Shown here: piece by piece, positions 1-5,716 of the stretch
Layout: every line of letters begins with the position of its first letter
Numbering within the stretch: the first letter of the stretch is position 1
DNA from: Gammaproteobacteria bacterium
GTDB lineage: Bacteria > Pseudomonadota > Gammaproteobacteria > SZUA-229
Assembly (NCBI GenBank): GCA_024278435.1
Contig: JAJRTD010000258.1
Location: forward strand, 1 to 5,716
Length of the DNA: 5,716 nt
Direction: 5' to 3'
Notes under the pieces: model-generated
What the model saw: the letters and a program-made list of their open reading frames with translations, nothing else
Database searches by the model: none
Told to the model about the DNA's origin: nothing
Position numbers and translations under genes: made by a program

Positions 1-1
1 G

Positions 2-130
2 GACATCTGCATTGGTTGCGGGCGCAGCGTTCAGGAAATCATCGACTGGGGTGATGCTGATGATGCACAGCGGCTGAAAATTTTATCAGCCGCGAAAAAA
101 AGGCGGCAGAAACGGGCGCATAAACTGTGA
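2..130 (+). CDS. DUF1289 family protein, C-terminal fragment (5' end outside the window)
   Basis: This is the last 42 codons of a gene that enters from the left edge and stops at TGA (128-130). The visible protein begins DICIGCGRSVQEIIDW and ends in a basic tail (KKRRQKRAHKL). CxGCGRT-x-x-EI-x-x-W is the signature of the small DUF1289 family, usually about 60-100 residues. That family has an earlier cysteine pair near its N-terminus, so four cysteines probably bind a metal such as zinc; only the second pair (C3 and C6 of the fragment) lies here. The family's function is not established. The ORF was too short and too truncated to stand out by length; the motif is the reason for calling it. It runs toward the DUF748 gene, so the two are convergent. 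Whether it belongs to an operon cannot be seen. Confidence 0.82.
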   Translation, partial: DICIGCGRSVQEIIDWGDADDAQRLKILSAAKKRRQKRAHKL

Positions 131-169
131 TCCGGATTTGACCTGGCAGCCTGGTTGCTGATGCGGGCC

Positions 170-292
170 AAAAACTTGAAAGCGATTTACCGCAGAGGCA
201 CTGAGGACACAGCGTTTTACTTTGTTAACTGCGCCTGCGGTGCAGTTAACATAAAAAAGATTTTCTCTGTGCCTCTGTGGTGAAAAGTTTTT
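170..292. repeat. Nested inverted repeat between convergent genes (REP/MITE-like)
   Basis: The left arm at 186-205 (TTTACCGCAGAGGCACTGAG) pairs with the complement of 265-284 (TTCACCACAGAGGCACAGAG) at 17 of 20 positions. The match can be extended outward by AAAAACTT (170-177) against AAGTTTTT (285-292), leaving 8 unpaired bases (178-185) on the left side. A second, perfect hairpin sits inside it at 223-251. The element fills most of the gap between the two convergent stop codons. From memory, sequences of the CCACAGAGGCACAGAG type recur in intergenic DNA of many proteobacteria, but I cannot check copy number here. It has no coding capacity and no obvious flanking target duplication. It could be a small non-autonomous element, a REP-like sequence or a transcript-end structure. 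Confidence 0.7.
223..251. other. Strong perfect hairpin in the centre of the nested repeat
   Basis: TGTTAACTGC (223-232) and GCAGTTAACA (242-251) are exact reverse complements around a 9-base loop. In RNA the stem can continue inward by one G-U and two G-C pairs, giving about 13 pairs and a UGC loop. Neither side has a clean T-tract directly after the stem: the + strand continues TAAAAAAGATTTT and the - strand AAGTAAAACG. It is therefore not a textbook intrinsic terminator for either gene, though it could pause transcription or protect 3' ends of both convergent transcripts. Confidence 0.72.
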
Positions 293-331
293 AACAGATA
301 TTACCGTGTTGCTAATTCACCGCAGCCATCA

Positions 332-3010
332 TTAGATTTCAATTTCAACGCCGGAGACAGTGTCTTCATCCGTACGATGCTCCGGTGTGCATAGTATCAG
401 GCGGTCATGCGCAATGCCTTTTTTGCTGACCAGGTACTTCTTGCTGTTGACCTGCCGTTCCTTGGCAATCTGTTTGAGTTTTGCCTGTTGCTCTTTTGAT
501 AATGCTACAGCCGGTTTTTCATCCTTGCTGGCTTTGCTGAGTTCGGGATACAGGCTGTAGGTATCCTGCGGGCCGGTTATGCCACACAGGGTGAGGTGTA
601 TCTGCGGTTTTTCCGTCAGCAGGGTGGCGAGCTTGTCTAGTTGCCCGGTGTTTTGTTCTGTCAGCTCCGCTGAGCCGGGGGCGAAATCAATGGGGTCAAA
701 ACTTAACGCAGTGGCGAGATCAAATAATATATTGCCACCGGCGTAAGCCAGGCCATAAGGTGTATAGAACGTAATAAGGGTAACCGTTGCCGCCTTGGAC
801 GTGGCCGTTATTATCGCGTCCATGGGATCAAAATCCGGATTGTTAACATCACCGGTAATCGGTATATCCAGATGGATGCTGCCATCTTTGTCGCGTAATA
901 AAACCAGGGTCTTGTTCAGTGGCATGCCGAATTCCTTGTCCAGTTTTTCGGCGTCTTTCTTGTTCAGCGCCTTGATATGGAACTGGTACAGGGACAATGA
1001 GATATTGCTGTCCAGGATGCCGTCTACTGCTACCAGGTCAAGGTCGGCATCGAGCTGGCCGCTTTGAATAATGTGACCGATGGCCTTGCGTGTTGCCGGG
1101 GTCGCTGCACGCAGGTCAAAACCCTTTAGCTTGCCCCTGGCATTAAAGGAAAGTTTTTTTGCAAAGGGTTTTATAGTGCCCTCAAGATCAATGGTGCCGT
1201 GGCGTGTGGTTTTGGCAAATAATTTGAACAGGCTGTTATTGTCCGGTTTGTCAGAATAAAGTTTTGATAAATCAAAGCTCAGTTTCTGCAGGCCTATATT
1301 CATCGGTGGACTGGTGCTGTTATCAGTCAAGCCGATTTTTTTATCTGTTGTCACTTCAAGCGTGTTCAGGGAAACGGCAAAAGGCTTGCTGGCAGAATCG
1401 GCGGCCGCCGGCTTGCTGCTGACAGCTTCAGTTTTGTCACTGGTGGAATCCTTCAGCCGCCACTTGTCGTGTTCCCAGCTGCCATCGCTGTTTCTGGATA
1501 CCTGGCTTTGCAACTGGGTGAGCCGGATATCATCAATTTTTATGCCGTTGCCGCGGTAGTTGATGTCTCTGACCGTGAGCTCACCAAAGGCCAGGGTATT
1601 GTCGTCGGCCTTGTCCTTGCGTTGTAAAGCGGCAAGCGTACTCAGGCTAAGCTTTTGTAGAGCAACATCATCAATAGCGTTAACCTTGATGCCGTCGAGT
1701 TTGAGCGAGGACAGCCGTAATAATGCCCGGTTAATACTGTGGTTCTGTACCAGTGTTTTGGTCAGAGCCAGATCACCGTCGAATTTGATAGCAACGCTGT
1801 CTGGCCCGGATGACACGGTGTTGTAGTCCATGGCTCCCTGCCAGTTCAGCTGTTCAAAGGTCAGGCAGTAATACAGCTGCGTACTGTTGTCCTGGTAACA
1901 CCAGTCCGTATTGCTGAGCGTGGTGTTTTTAATGGCCAGGCTGAAGGCTGATGCTTCGCCGGTTTCAGTTTTGTTATGATCTGTCCTGCTGGTGTTCTCA
2001 GCTGCGGTATTGCCTTGTGGAAGCCACTGCTGGTATTCCCAGTCGGTAGTGCTGTGTTTGACGATATATAAACCGGGGTCATCTATTCTGATGTTGTTCA
2101 GGCTTAGCTGGTCGAGGTTGCTGAGCTGGATATCTGAAATATTAAGCCGGGTGAAGCGTATCGCGTCACGGTGTTTGTCATCATCACGCTGCAGCAGTGA
2201 CAGCCTGTTCATATCAATTTCGTCGATGTGAATATTGTTTAATCCGGAAATAACGACATTGTTCAGCGTGTTCGACTGTGATGTGAGAAGGTATTTGCCA
2301 AGCCTGTTGTCTACAACTTTCAGTCCCTTAAGCTGGAAGCTGCCAGTGGATGAAACCGGAAGCTCATTTTTCTGCAGCAGGCTTTCGTCCCTGGCGTACG
2401 CGATGCTGCCGTGCCAGGCCATTTCATCCACGGTTACGCAGTAATCAATATAGAGAGTGGACTTGTTGCTTTCGGCCTTGTTTGCAAGATGCTGTAAGTA
2501 ACAGATGTTCAGCCTGGTGAAAACCACTTCACCCAGGTCGGCGGCCCAGGGCCTGACATCCTCATCCGCACTGTCAGCAGGAGTGTTTTTAGTGTTGCTT
2601 GCAGTTGTCTGTAACGGGATATTGATGCCGCTGATAGTGAGCTGGTCCTGGTACCGGGCAATAGCAATATCAAGCCTGTCTAGGGTTACCCCGGTAATCT
2701 GGATGATTTTTTCGGAAAGTGGTGCCCACTGCCAGCGAATATCAACAAGGCCGATATTAAAAAGGTTTTTGTCCTGTTTGCGCCCCCTGGCGTTGATTAA
2801 AGAAACCGTGCCATCAAAAATATTGATGTTGATATCTTCAATTGAGGAGTTGATGCCCTGCTTTTGCAGCCAGGAATTTGTTGCATAAATAATGGCGGGG
2901 GATAATGCGATTCGCGCGCCGGTAATAAGCAGAACAATAACCAGCACCGTAATAATGAAACGACTCGTCCAGGGGTTGCTGGTGTAAAAGTTTTTTATTT
3001 TTTCTGGCAT
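332..3010 (-). CDS. DUF748 / AsmA-like inner-membrane-anchored envelope protein
   Basis: This 892-residue protein has a short cytoplasmic N-terminus, one membrane segment at about residues 17-37 and a long, probably periplasmic remainder of alternating hydrophobic and polar strands, as in AsmA-like repeating beta-groove proteins. Two related modules (about 160-345 and 357-545) are separated by Ser/Thr/Asp-rich linkers. Residues about 605-740 (GTIDLEG, KGFDL, DIPITGDVNNPDFDP) match the conserved DUF748 core. The tail from about 770 (FDPIDFAPGSAEL) resembles an OmpA-like fold. All six cysteines fall in pairs: 170/191, 371/382 and 809/874. Relatives TamB, YhdP and YdbH are linked to phospholipid transport to the outer membrane; that role is inferred here. 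The ATG at 3010 is 10 bases past the plsB stop and directly precedes the anchor. A good ribosome site is lacking (a GGA lies 15 bases upstream), so translational coupling is likely. It ends with tandem in-frame stops, TAA TGA. Confidence 0.86.
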   Translation of the reverse strand: MPEKIKNFYTSNPWTSRFIITVLVIVLLITGARIALSPAIIYATNSWLQKQGINSSIEDININIFDGTVSLINARGRKQDKNLFNIGLVDIRWQWAPLSEKIIQITGVTLDRLDIAIARYQDQLTISGINIPLQTTASNTKNTPADSADEDVRPWAADLGEVVFTRLNICYLQHLANKAESNKSTLYIDYCVTVDEMAWHGSIAYARDESLLQKNELPVSSTGSFQLKGLKVVDNRLGKYLLTSQSNTLNNVVISGLNNIHIDEIDMNRLSLLQRDDDKHRDAIRFTRLNISDIQLSNLDQLSLNNIRIDDPGLYIVKHSTTDWEYQQWLPQGNTAAENTSRTDHNKTETGEASAFSLAIKNTTLSNTDWCYQDNSTQLYYCLTFEQLNWQGAMDYNTVSSGPDSVAIKFDGDLALTKTLVQNHSINRALLRLSSLKLDGIKVNAIDDVALQKLSLSTLAALQRKDKADDNTLAFGELTVRDINYRGNGIKIDDIRLTQLQSQVSRNSDGSWEHDKWRLKDSTSDKTEAVSSKPAAADSASKPFAVSLNTLEVTTDKKIGLTDNSTSPPMNIGLQKLSFDLSKLYSDKPDNNSLFKLFAKTTRHGTIDLEGTIKPFAKKLSFNARGKLKGFDLRAATPATRKAIGHIIQSGQLDADLDLVAVDGILDSNISLSLYQFHIKALNKKDAEKLDKEFGMPLNKTLVLLRDKDGSIHLDIPITGDVNNPDFDPMDAIITATSKAATVTLITFYTPYGLAYAGGNILFDLATALSFDPIDFAPGSAELTEQNTGQLDKLATLLTEKPQIHLTLCGITGPQDTYSLYPELSKASKDEKPAVALSKEQQAKLKQIAKERQVNSKKYLVSKKGIAHDRLILCTPEHRTDEDTVSGVEIEI
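1376..2533 (-). repeat. Two tandem diverged modules inside the DUF748 protein
   Basis: Residues about 160-345 and 357-545 share landmarks in the same order. LYIDYCVTVDEMAWHGSI corresponds to LYYCLTFEQLNWQGAM. LSLLQRDDDKHRDAIRFTRL corresponds to LAALQRKDKADDNTLAFGEL. NNIRIDD then TTDWEYQQW corresponds to DDIRLTQ then DGSWEHDKW. Each module ends in a polar linker rich in Ser, Thr, Asp and Ala. The start of a third, shorter copy (KPFAVSLNTLEVTTDKKIG) follows before the DUF748 core. The similarity shows at protein level only, so the duplication is old. Boundaries are by eye. Confidence 0.65.
2900..2962 (-). other. N-terminal transmembrane anchor of the DUF748 protein
   Basis: Residues 17-37 (RFIITVLVIVLLITGARIALS) form the only long hydrophobic stretch in the protein. 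Positive residues before it (K4, K6, R17) favour an N-in orientation with the rest in the periplasm. There is no signal-peptidase AXA site or lipobox right after it, so an uncleaved anchor is more likely than a cleaved signal. Confidence 0.75.
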
Positions 3011-3023
3011 TTGTACGGTATCA
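3010..3023 (-). other. 10-base plsB-to-DUF748 junction, probable translational coupling
   Basis: The plsB stop TGA (3023-3021) is followed by TACCGTACAA and then the ATG of the DUF748 gene (3010-3008). No promoter or terminator fits in this space. The nearest purine-rich stretch, GGA, lies inside the plsB end and is too far from the ATG to be an efficient ribosome site. Re-initiation by ribosomes finishing plsB is the simplest reading. Confidence 0.6.
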
Positions 3024-5495
3024 GTCCGGTTCCGGAGTAGCTGAAGATGTCCTCAGCATTTGTAAAATATTATACTGCATGGTTTTGTCCAGCAGGCGAC
3101 GGGCATGGCGGCCTTCATTAAGGGCAGTATCCGTCAGTTCAAGTTTATCACTGGTGTTGACTTTAACATAGCCGAGACGAATTAATGAATCGATGAAGTT
3201 GGCGATTAACTTTTTATCAAAAAAGTCCGGCGAGTTGATTTCATACATAAGCGAAAGCCGTTGCGCCATTAAATGACAAAGCGTTTCGAGGCGTTCACGC
3301 GACAAGGTGTCAGAGCCGTGTTCGGCCAGCAGGGCGAAAATCATGTAGTACAACTCAAGTAACGGAGAGATAACCTGAGCCAGGGTGGTGAGCTGGGCAT
3401 GTGGCTCTGTGCTGATGCGAGGCCGGCTGAATATGCCGCTACCTTCATCGCCGGTGACCAGTTCAGAGGCGGTTAGCTGTTGCAGGATATTATCAATGGT
3501 TTCGTCTATTTCAGCGCCCGGCCAGGGAAGAAAAAATTCTGTTTTAAGGAAAGGGTAAACGATTTTTATATAGCGTTTGATCTTTTCATCGCTCAGCGTG
3601 CTGACATTGGTAAAGCAGCAGGCGACCAGAGAAGGCATAACGAACAGGTGTAGAATGTTGTTGCGGTAATAGGTAAGTAAAACAGCGTGCGGATTATCCA
3701 GGTAGATAAAATCACCCATTTCATGTTTGCGTCGTTTGACCATGCTGAGGGCTTCGGCATGCCGGATCTGCTGCTCGGCATTTTGTGCGGTTAACACAAT
3801 ATTTTCAGAGTAATCCAGGCGTTTAATCAAACTGCTGTAAAGCCCAAGTGTGCGTTTTAACTCGCCCTCATCCATGGTCTGGTTGGGGGATGCCAGTAAA
3901 GCGGTCGCTATCAGGTTGACTGCGTTAACCGCGCAGCTCTGATTGATGCGCTGCATGATTTTGTGTGCGCTTGTATTTACCGTTGCTTTTAACCAGTCAG
4001 GCCGCTGGCTGTCATTGTAGTCCTGCGTTTTCCATTGCGGGTACTGCGTGTCCAGAATGTTTTCCAGTAAAACCGGCTGCCCGAAACTGGTCGTCACCCG
4101 GCCATAAAAACCGCGGATGCGGAAAATCGAGCGGATCGATCCGAAAAGTGTTTCCGATTTTTTATCATCACCCTTGAGCTCGGCAAGATAAGCCTTTCCC
4201 TCGATCATTTTTTCGTAACCGATATATACCGGTATAAACGCAATGGGACGTTTGCGGTATTTGAGGAAGGCGCGAACCGTCATCGACAGCATGCCGGGTT
4301 TTGGTTGCAGTAATCGGCCGGTGCGGCTGCGGCCGCCTTCAACAAAATACTCGATGGGCATACCGGCAGAAATCTGGGAAGCCAGGTATTCAAACAGTAC
4401 GGTTGAATACAGTTCATTGCCTTTAAAGCTGCGGCGGATAAAAAAGGCACCGCCTTTTCTTAATACCGGGCCGATGACCGGCATGTTCAGGTTTTTACCG
4501 GCCGCGATATAGGGAATGGCCAGCCCTTCATTATGGATAACGTAGGACAGCAATAAATAGTCAATATGACTGCGATGGCAGGGAACATAAACCAGTTCAT
4601 GTGTCAGTGCCAGTTGCTTAAGCCGGCCGCTGAAATGGACATCGATGCCGGAATAAAACCTGTTCCAGAAGGCGGTTAGTACACGCTGTAAAACCTGGAT
4701 GGTAATATAACTGCGGTCGGCAACAATTTCGTTAAGGTATTTTTGTGCGCTTACGGCGGCCTGGTAGCGGCTGATATTATTTTCTTCACTGCGTTTTTTT
4801 ATCGCCGTGGCGACCGTGTCATTTTCCAGTAGTTCTTTGACCAGTGTGCGGCGGTGTGAAATGTCCGGCCCCAGCGTGGCCGTCTTGATTTTAACCAGTC
4901 GCTCGCTCAGTGCCTGCTGCACGTTATTGATGGTGTGTTCAGGTGCGATGGTATTGTTGATGATGTCACGAAAGGATATCGCGGTAGAAAATTCAACCAG
5001 TGTGTTTTTGCCGTTGAACAGAATAGTGAAAAAACGTCTTGTGCGTCCGGCAAAACCCCAGGTGTCGGCAAACAACAGCCGTAACCAGTGCTTCTGCTTG
5101 GCAACGGGCCGGCCCCAGAAAATGACCACGGGCACAAAATGCACGTCCAGTTCAGGGTTTTCCAGCAAGGCCCGGTAGATGCCCTGCAGCATCGATGAAT
5201 GCTTGGTTTTCTGCTGCAGCCAGGCCATCAGCGGTTGTGCTTCGGCAACCGTATAGACATGGTGCCATTTTTTGAGCGGCTTTATTTTAATATGTGTTAA
5301 CGGCCGGGTTATGCTGAGCTTTTTACACTCATGCTCAAGTACCAGCAGGTCCGACCAGGCGCGTGACTGCACGACATAAATAATAATGGTATTCGCGTCA
5401 TCGCTGTGCGAGCCATTGAGCTGAATGACATCTGTTTTTATCCACAGGTACAGAAGTTTCTGGGCAAGATAATTCAGCGGTTGCGGTAATTTCAT
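3021..5495 (-). CDS. plsB: Glycerol-3-phosphate 1-O-acyltransferase PlsB
   Basis: PlsB transfers a fatty acyl group from acyl-ACP or acyl-CoA to sn-glycerol-3-phosphate, making 1-acylglycerol-3-phosphate at the cytoplasmic face of the inner membrane. This is the first step of phospholipid synthesis. All four acyltransferase blocks are present: I, HRSHID at 307-312 (the H-x4-D catalytic pair H307/D312); II, GGAFFIRRSF at 348-357; III, FVEGGRSRTG at 384-393; IV, FIPVYIGYE at 420-428. The length of 824 residues fits the family (E. coli about 807), including the roughly 300-residue N-terminal and 400-residue C-terminal regions around the catalytic core. No frameshift or missing key residue is seen. 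The ATG at 5495 is the only plausible start, since the next Met is residue 102; the upstream TTAAGACCTAAAGC is a poor ribosome site. It is first in a two-gene unit with the DUF748 gene. The E. coli neighbour dgkA is not in view. Confidence 0.96.
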   Translation of the reverse strand: MKLPQPLNYLAQKLLYLWIKTDVIQLNGSHSDDANTIIIYVVQSRAWSDLLVLEHECKKLSITRPLTHIKIKPLKKWHHVYTVAEAQPLMAWLQQKTKHSSMLQGIYRALLENPELDVHFVPVVIFWGRPVAKQKHWLRLLFADTWGFAGRTRRFFTILFNGKNTLVEFSTAISFRDIINNTIAPEHTINNVQQALSERLVKIKTATLGPDISHRRTLVKELLENDTVATAIKKRSEENNISRYQAAVSAQKYLNEIVADRSYITIQVLQRVLTAFWNRFYSGIDVHFSGRLKQLALTHELVYVPCHRSHIDYLLLSYVIHNEGLAIPYIAAGKNLNMPVIGPVLRKGGAFFIRRSFKGNELYSTVLFEYLASQISAGMPIEYFVEGGRSRTGRLLQPKPGMLSMTVRAFLKYRKRPIAFIPVYIGYEKMIEGKAYLAELKGDDKKSETLFGSIRSIFRIRGFYGRVTTSFGQPVLLENILDTQYPQWKTQDYNDSQRPDWLKATVNTSAHKIMQRINQSCAVNAVNLIATALLASPNQTMDEGELKRTLGLYSSLIKRLDYSENIVLTAQNAEQQIRHAEALSMVKRRKHEMGDFIYLDNPHAVLLTYYRNNILHLFVMPSLVACCFTNVSTLSDEKIKRYIKIVYPFLKTEFFLPWPGAEIDETIDNILQQLTASELVTGDEGSGIFSRPRISTEPHAQLTTLAQVISPLLELYYMIFALLAEHGSDTLSRERLETLCHLMAQRLSLMYEINSPDFFDKKLIANFIDSLIRLGYVKVNTSDKLELTDTALNEGRHARRLLDKTMQYNILQMLRTSSATPEPD

Positions 5496-5604
5496 GCTTT
5501 AGGTCTTAAGGCAGAATAGTGTATTCGCTAGTTTGCCGTATTTTGTGGTGATGTACAGGGGGTCGCTGTTGTTTGTGTTATTTAGGGAGCTAGCCTGCCA
5601 GGTT

Positions 5605-5620
5605 CCACTATATATTGTGG
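5605..5620. promoter_or_regulatory. 16-base imperfect palindrome, possible operator
   Basis: CCACTATATATTGTGG pairs with its own reverse complement at 7 of 8 positions per arm; only T5609/T5616 fails. It overlaps the -10 box of candidate promoter P2. It does not resemble the FadR or FabR operators as I know them, so no regulator is proposed. Confidence 0.3.
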
Positions 5621-5635
5621 TGTTTTAATTGTTTA
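5607..5635 (-). promoter_or_regulatory. Candidate sigma-70 promoter P2 for plsB
   Basis: On the - strand, TAAACA (5635-5630, 4 of 6) and TATAGT (5612-5607, 5 of 6) are 17 bases apart. The start would be near 5600, with a leader of about 105 bases. Its -10 box lies inside the palindrome at 5605-5620, so a protein bound there would block it. It is an alternative to, or a partner of, P1. Confidence 0.33.
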
Positions 5636-5653
5636 CAGCGATTATTTTTGGTG

Positions 5654-5682
5654 CTTATAGAGGATAATAGTAATTAAATCAA
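5654..5682 (-). promoter_or_regulatory. Candidate sigma-70 promoter P1 for plsB
   Basis: On the - strand, TTGATT (5682-5677, 4 of 6 to consensus) and TATAAG (5659-5654, 5 of 6) are separated by exactly 17 bases. Transcription would begin near 5647 and give a leader of about 150 bases. The region is AT-rich, so chance matches are likely. The call rests on position and spacing only. Confidence 0.4.
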
Positions 5683-5716
5683 TGTATTGACAGGCATTGG
5701 CCTATGGTTGCCAAGA

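Noticed and set aside
137..160. Small hairpin CAGC/GCTG just after the DUF1289 stop, considered as a terminator
   Set aside because: The stem is only about 4 pairs and no T-tract follows.
2505..2888. A 127-codon + strand open frame antisense to the DUF748 gene
   Set aside because: It lies entirely inside a well-supported gene on the other strand, has no recognisable domain and is rich in Ser/Leu/Cys as antisense frames often are. The other + strand frames within 360-2444 and 3965-5178 were rejected for the same reason.
4907..5137. A 76-codon - strand frame overlapping plsB in another frame
   Set aside because: It overlaps the conserved plsB reading frame, and its Pro/Ser/Cys-rich protein matches nothing. 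The same applies to the small frames at 1861-2082 and 3593-3781.
5582..5606. Possible sigma-E promoter on the - strand (GGAACC, then CCTAAA), considered because E. coli plsB is reported to be sigma-E activated
   Set aside because: The -35 is partial, and the gap to any TCTAA-like -10 is about 13-14 bases, where about 16 is expected.
5697..5714. TTGGC-8 bases-GCCAA inverted repeat at the right edge
   Set aside because: Five-base arms are common by chance and the context is cut off by the window end.
5687..5716. Consensus -35 TTGACA on the + strand (5687-5692)
   Set aside because: No -10-like hexamer is found 16-18 bases downstream before the window ends (the bases there read GCCAAG), so a divergent promoter cannot be supported.

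Overview
The window looks like a chromosomal segment of a gammaproteobacterium. The main evidence is an 824-residue PlsB-type glycerol-3-phosphate acyltransferase, a form of the enzyme found mainly in Gammaproteobacteria, next to a large DUF748/AsmA-like envelope protein. A DUF1289 protein, common in Proteobacteria, ends at the left edge. Base composition is moderate and looks even across both large genes. There is no transposase, phage gene, tRNA, rRNA or CRISPR array. I cannot name a genus.

Layout from left to right: (1) the 3' end of a DUF1289 gene on the + strand (to 130); (2) a 201-base gap between convergent genes (131-331), filled largely by a nested inverted repeat; (3) a DUF748/AsmA-like gene on the - strand (332-3010); (4) plsB on the - strand (3021-5495); (5) a 221-base upstream region (5496-5716) with candidate promoters and a small palindrome, where I see no gene.

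On the - strand, plsB comes first and the DUF748 gene starts 10 bases after its stop, so the two are very probably one transcription unit. PlsB makes lysophosphatidic acid, the first committed step of phospholipid synthesis, at the inner membrane. The DUF748 protein has one N-terminal membrane anchor, a long repetitive and probably beta-rich periplasmic part, and an OmpA-like tail. AsmA-like proteins such as TamB, YhdP and YdbH are implicated in moving phospholipids to the outer membrane. The pairing therefore suggests, without proving, a unit linking phospholipid synthesis to transport or envelope homeostasis.

Nothing in the window is clearly a new defence or mobile system. The points most worth following are the plsB-DUF748 pairing, the internal duplication with paired cysteines in the DUF748 protein, and the nested intergenic repeat.
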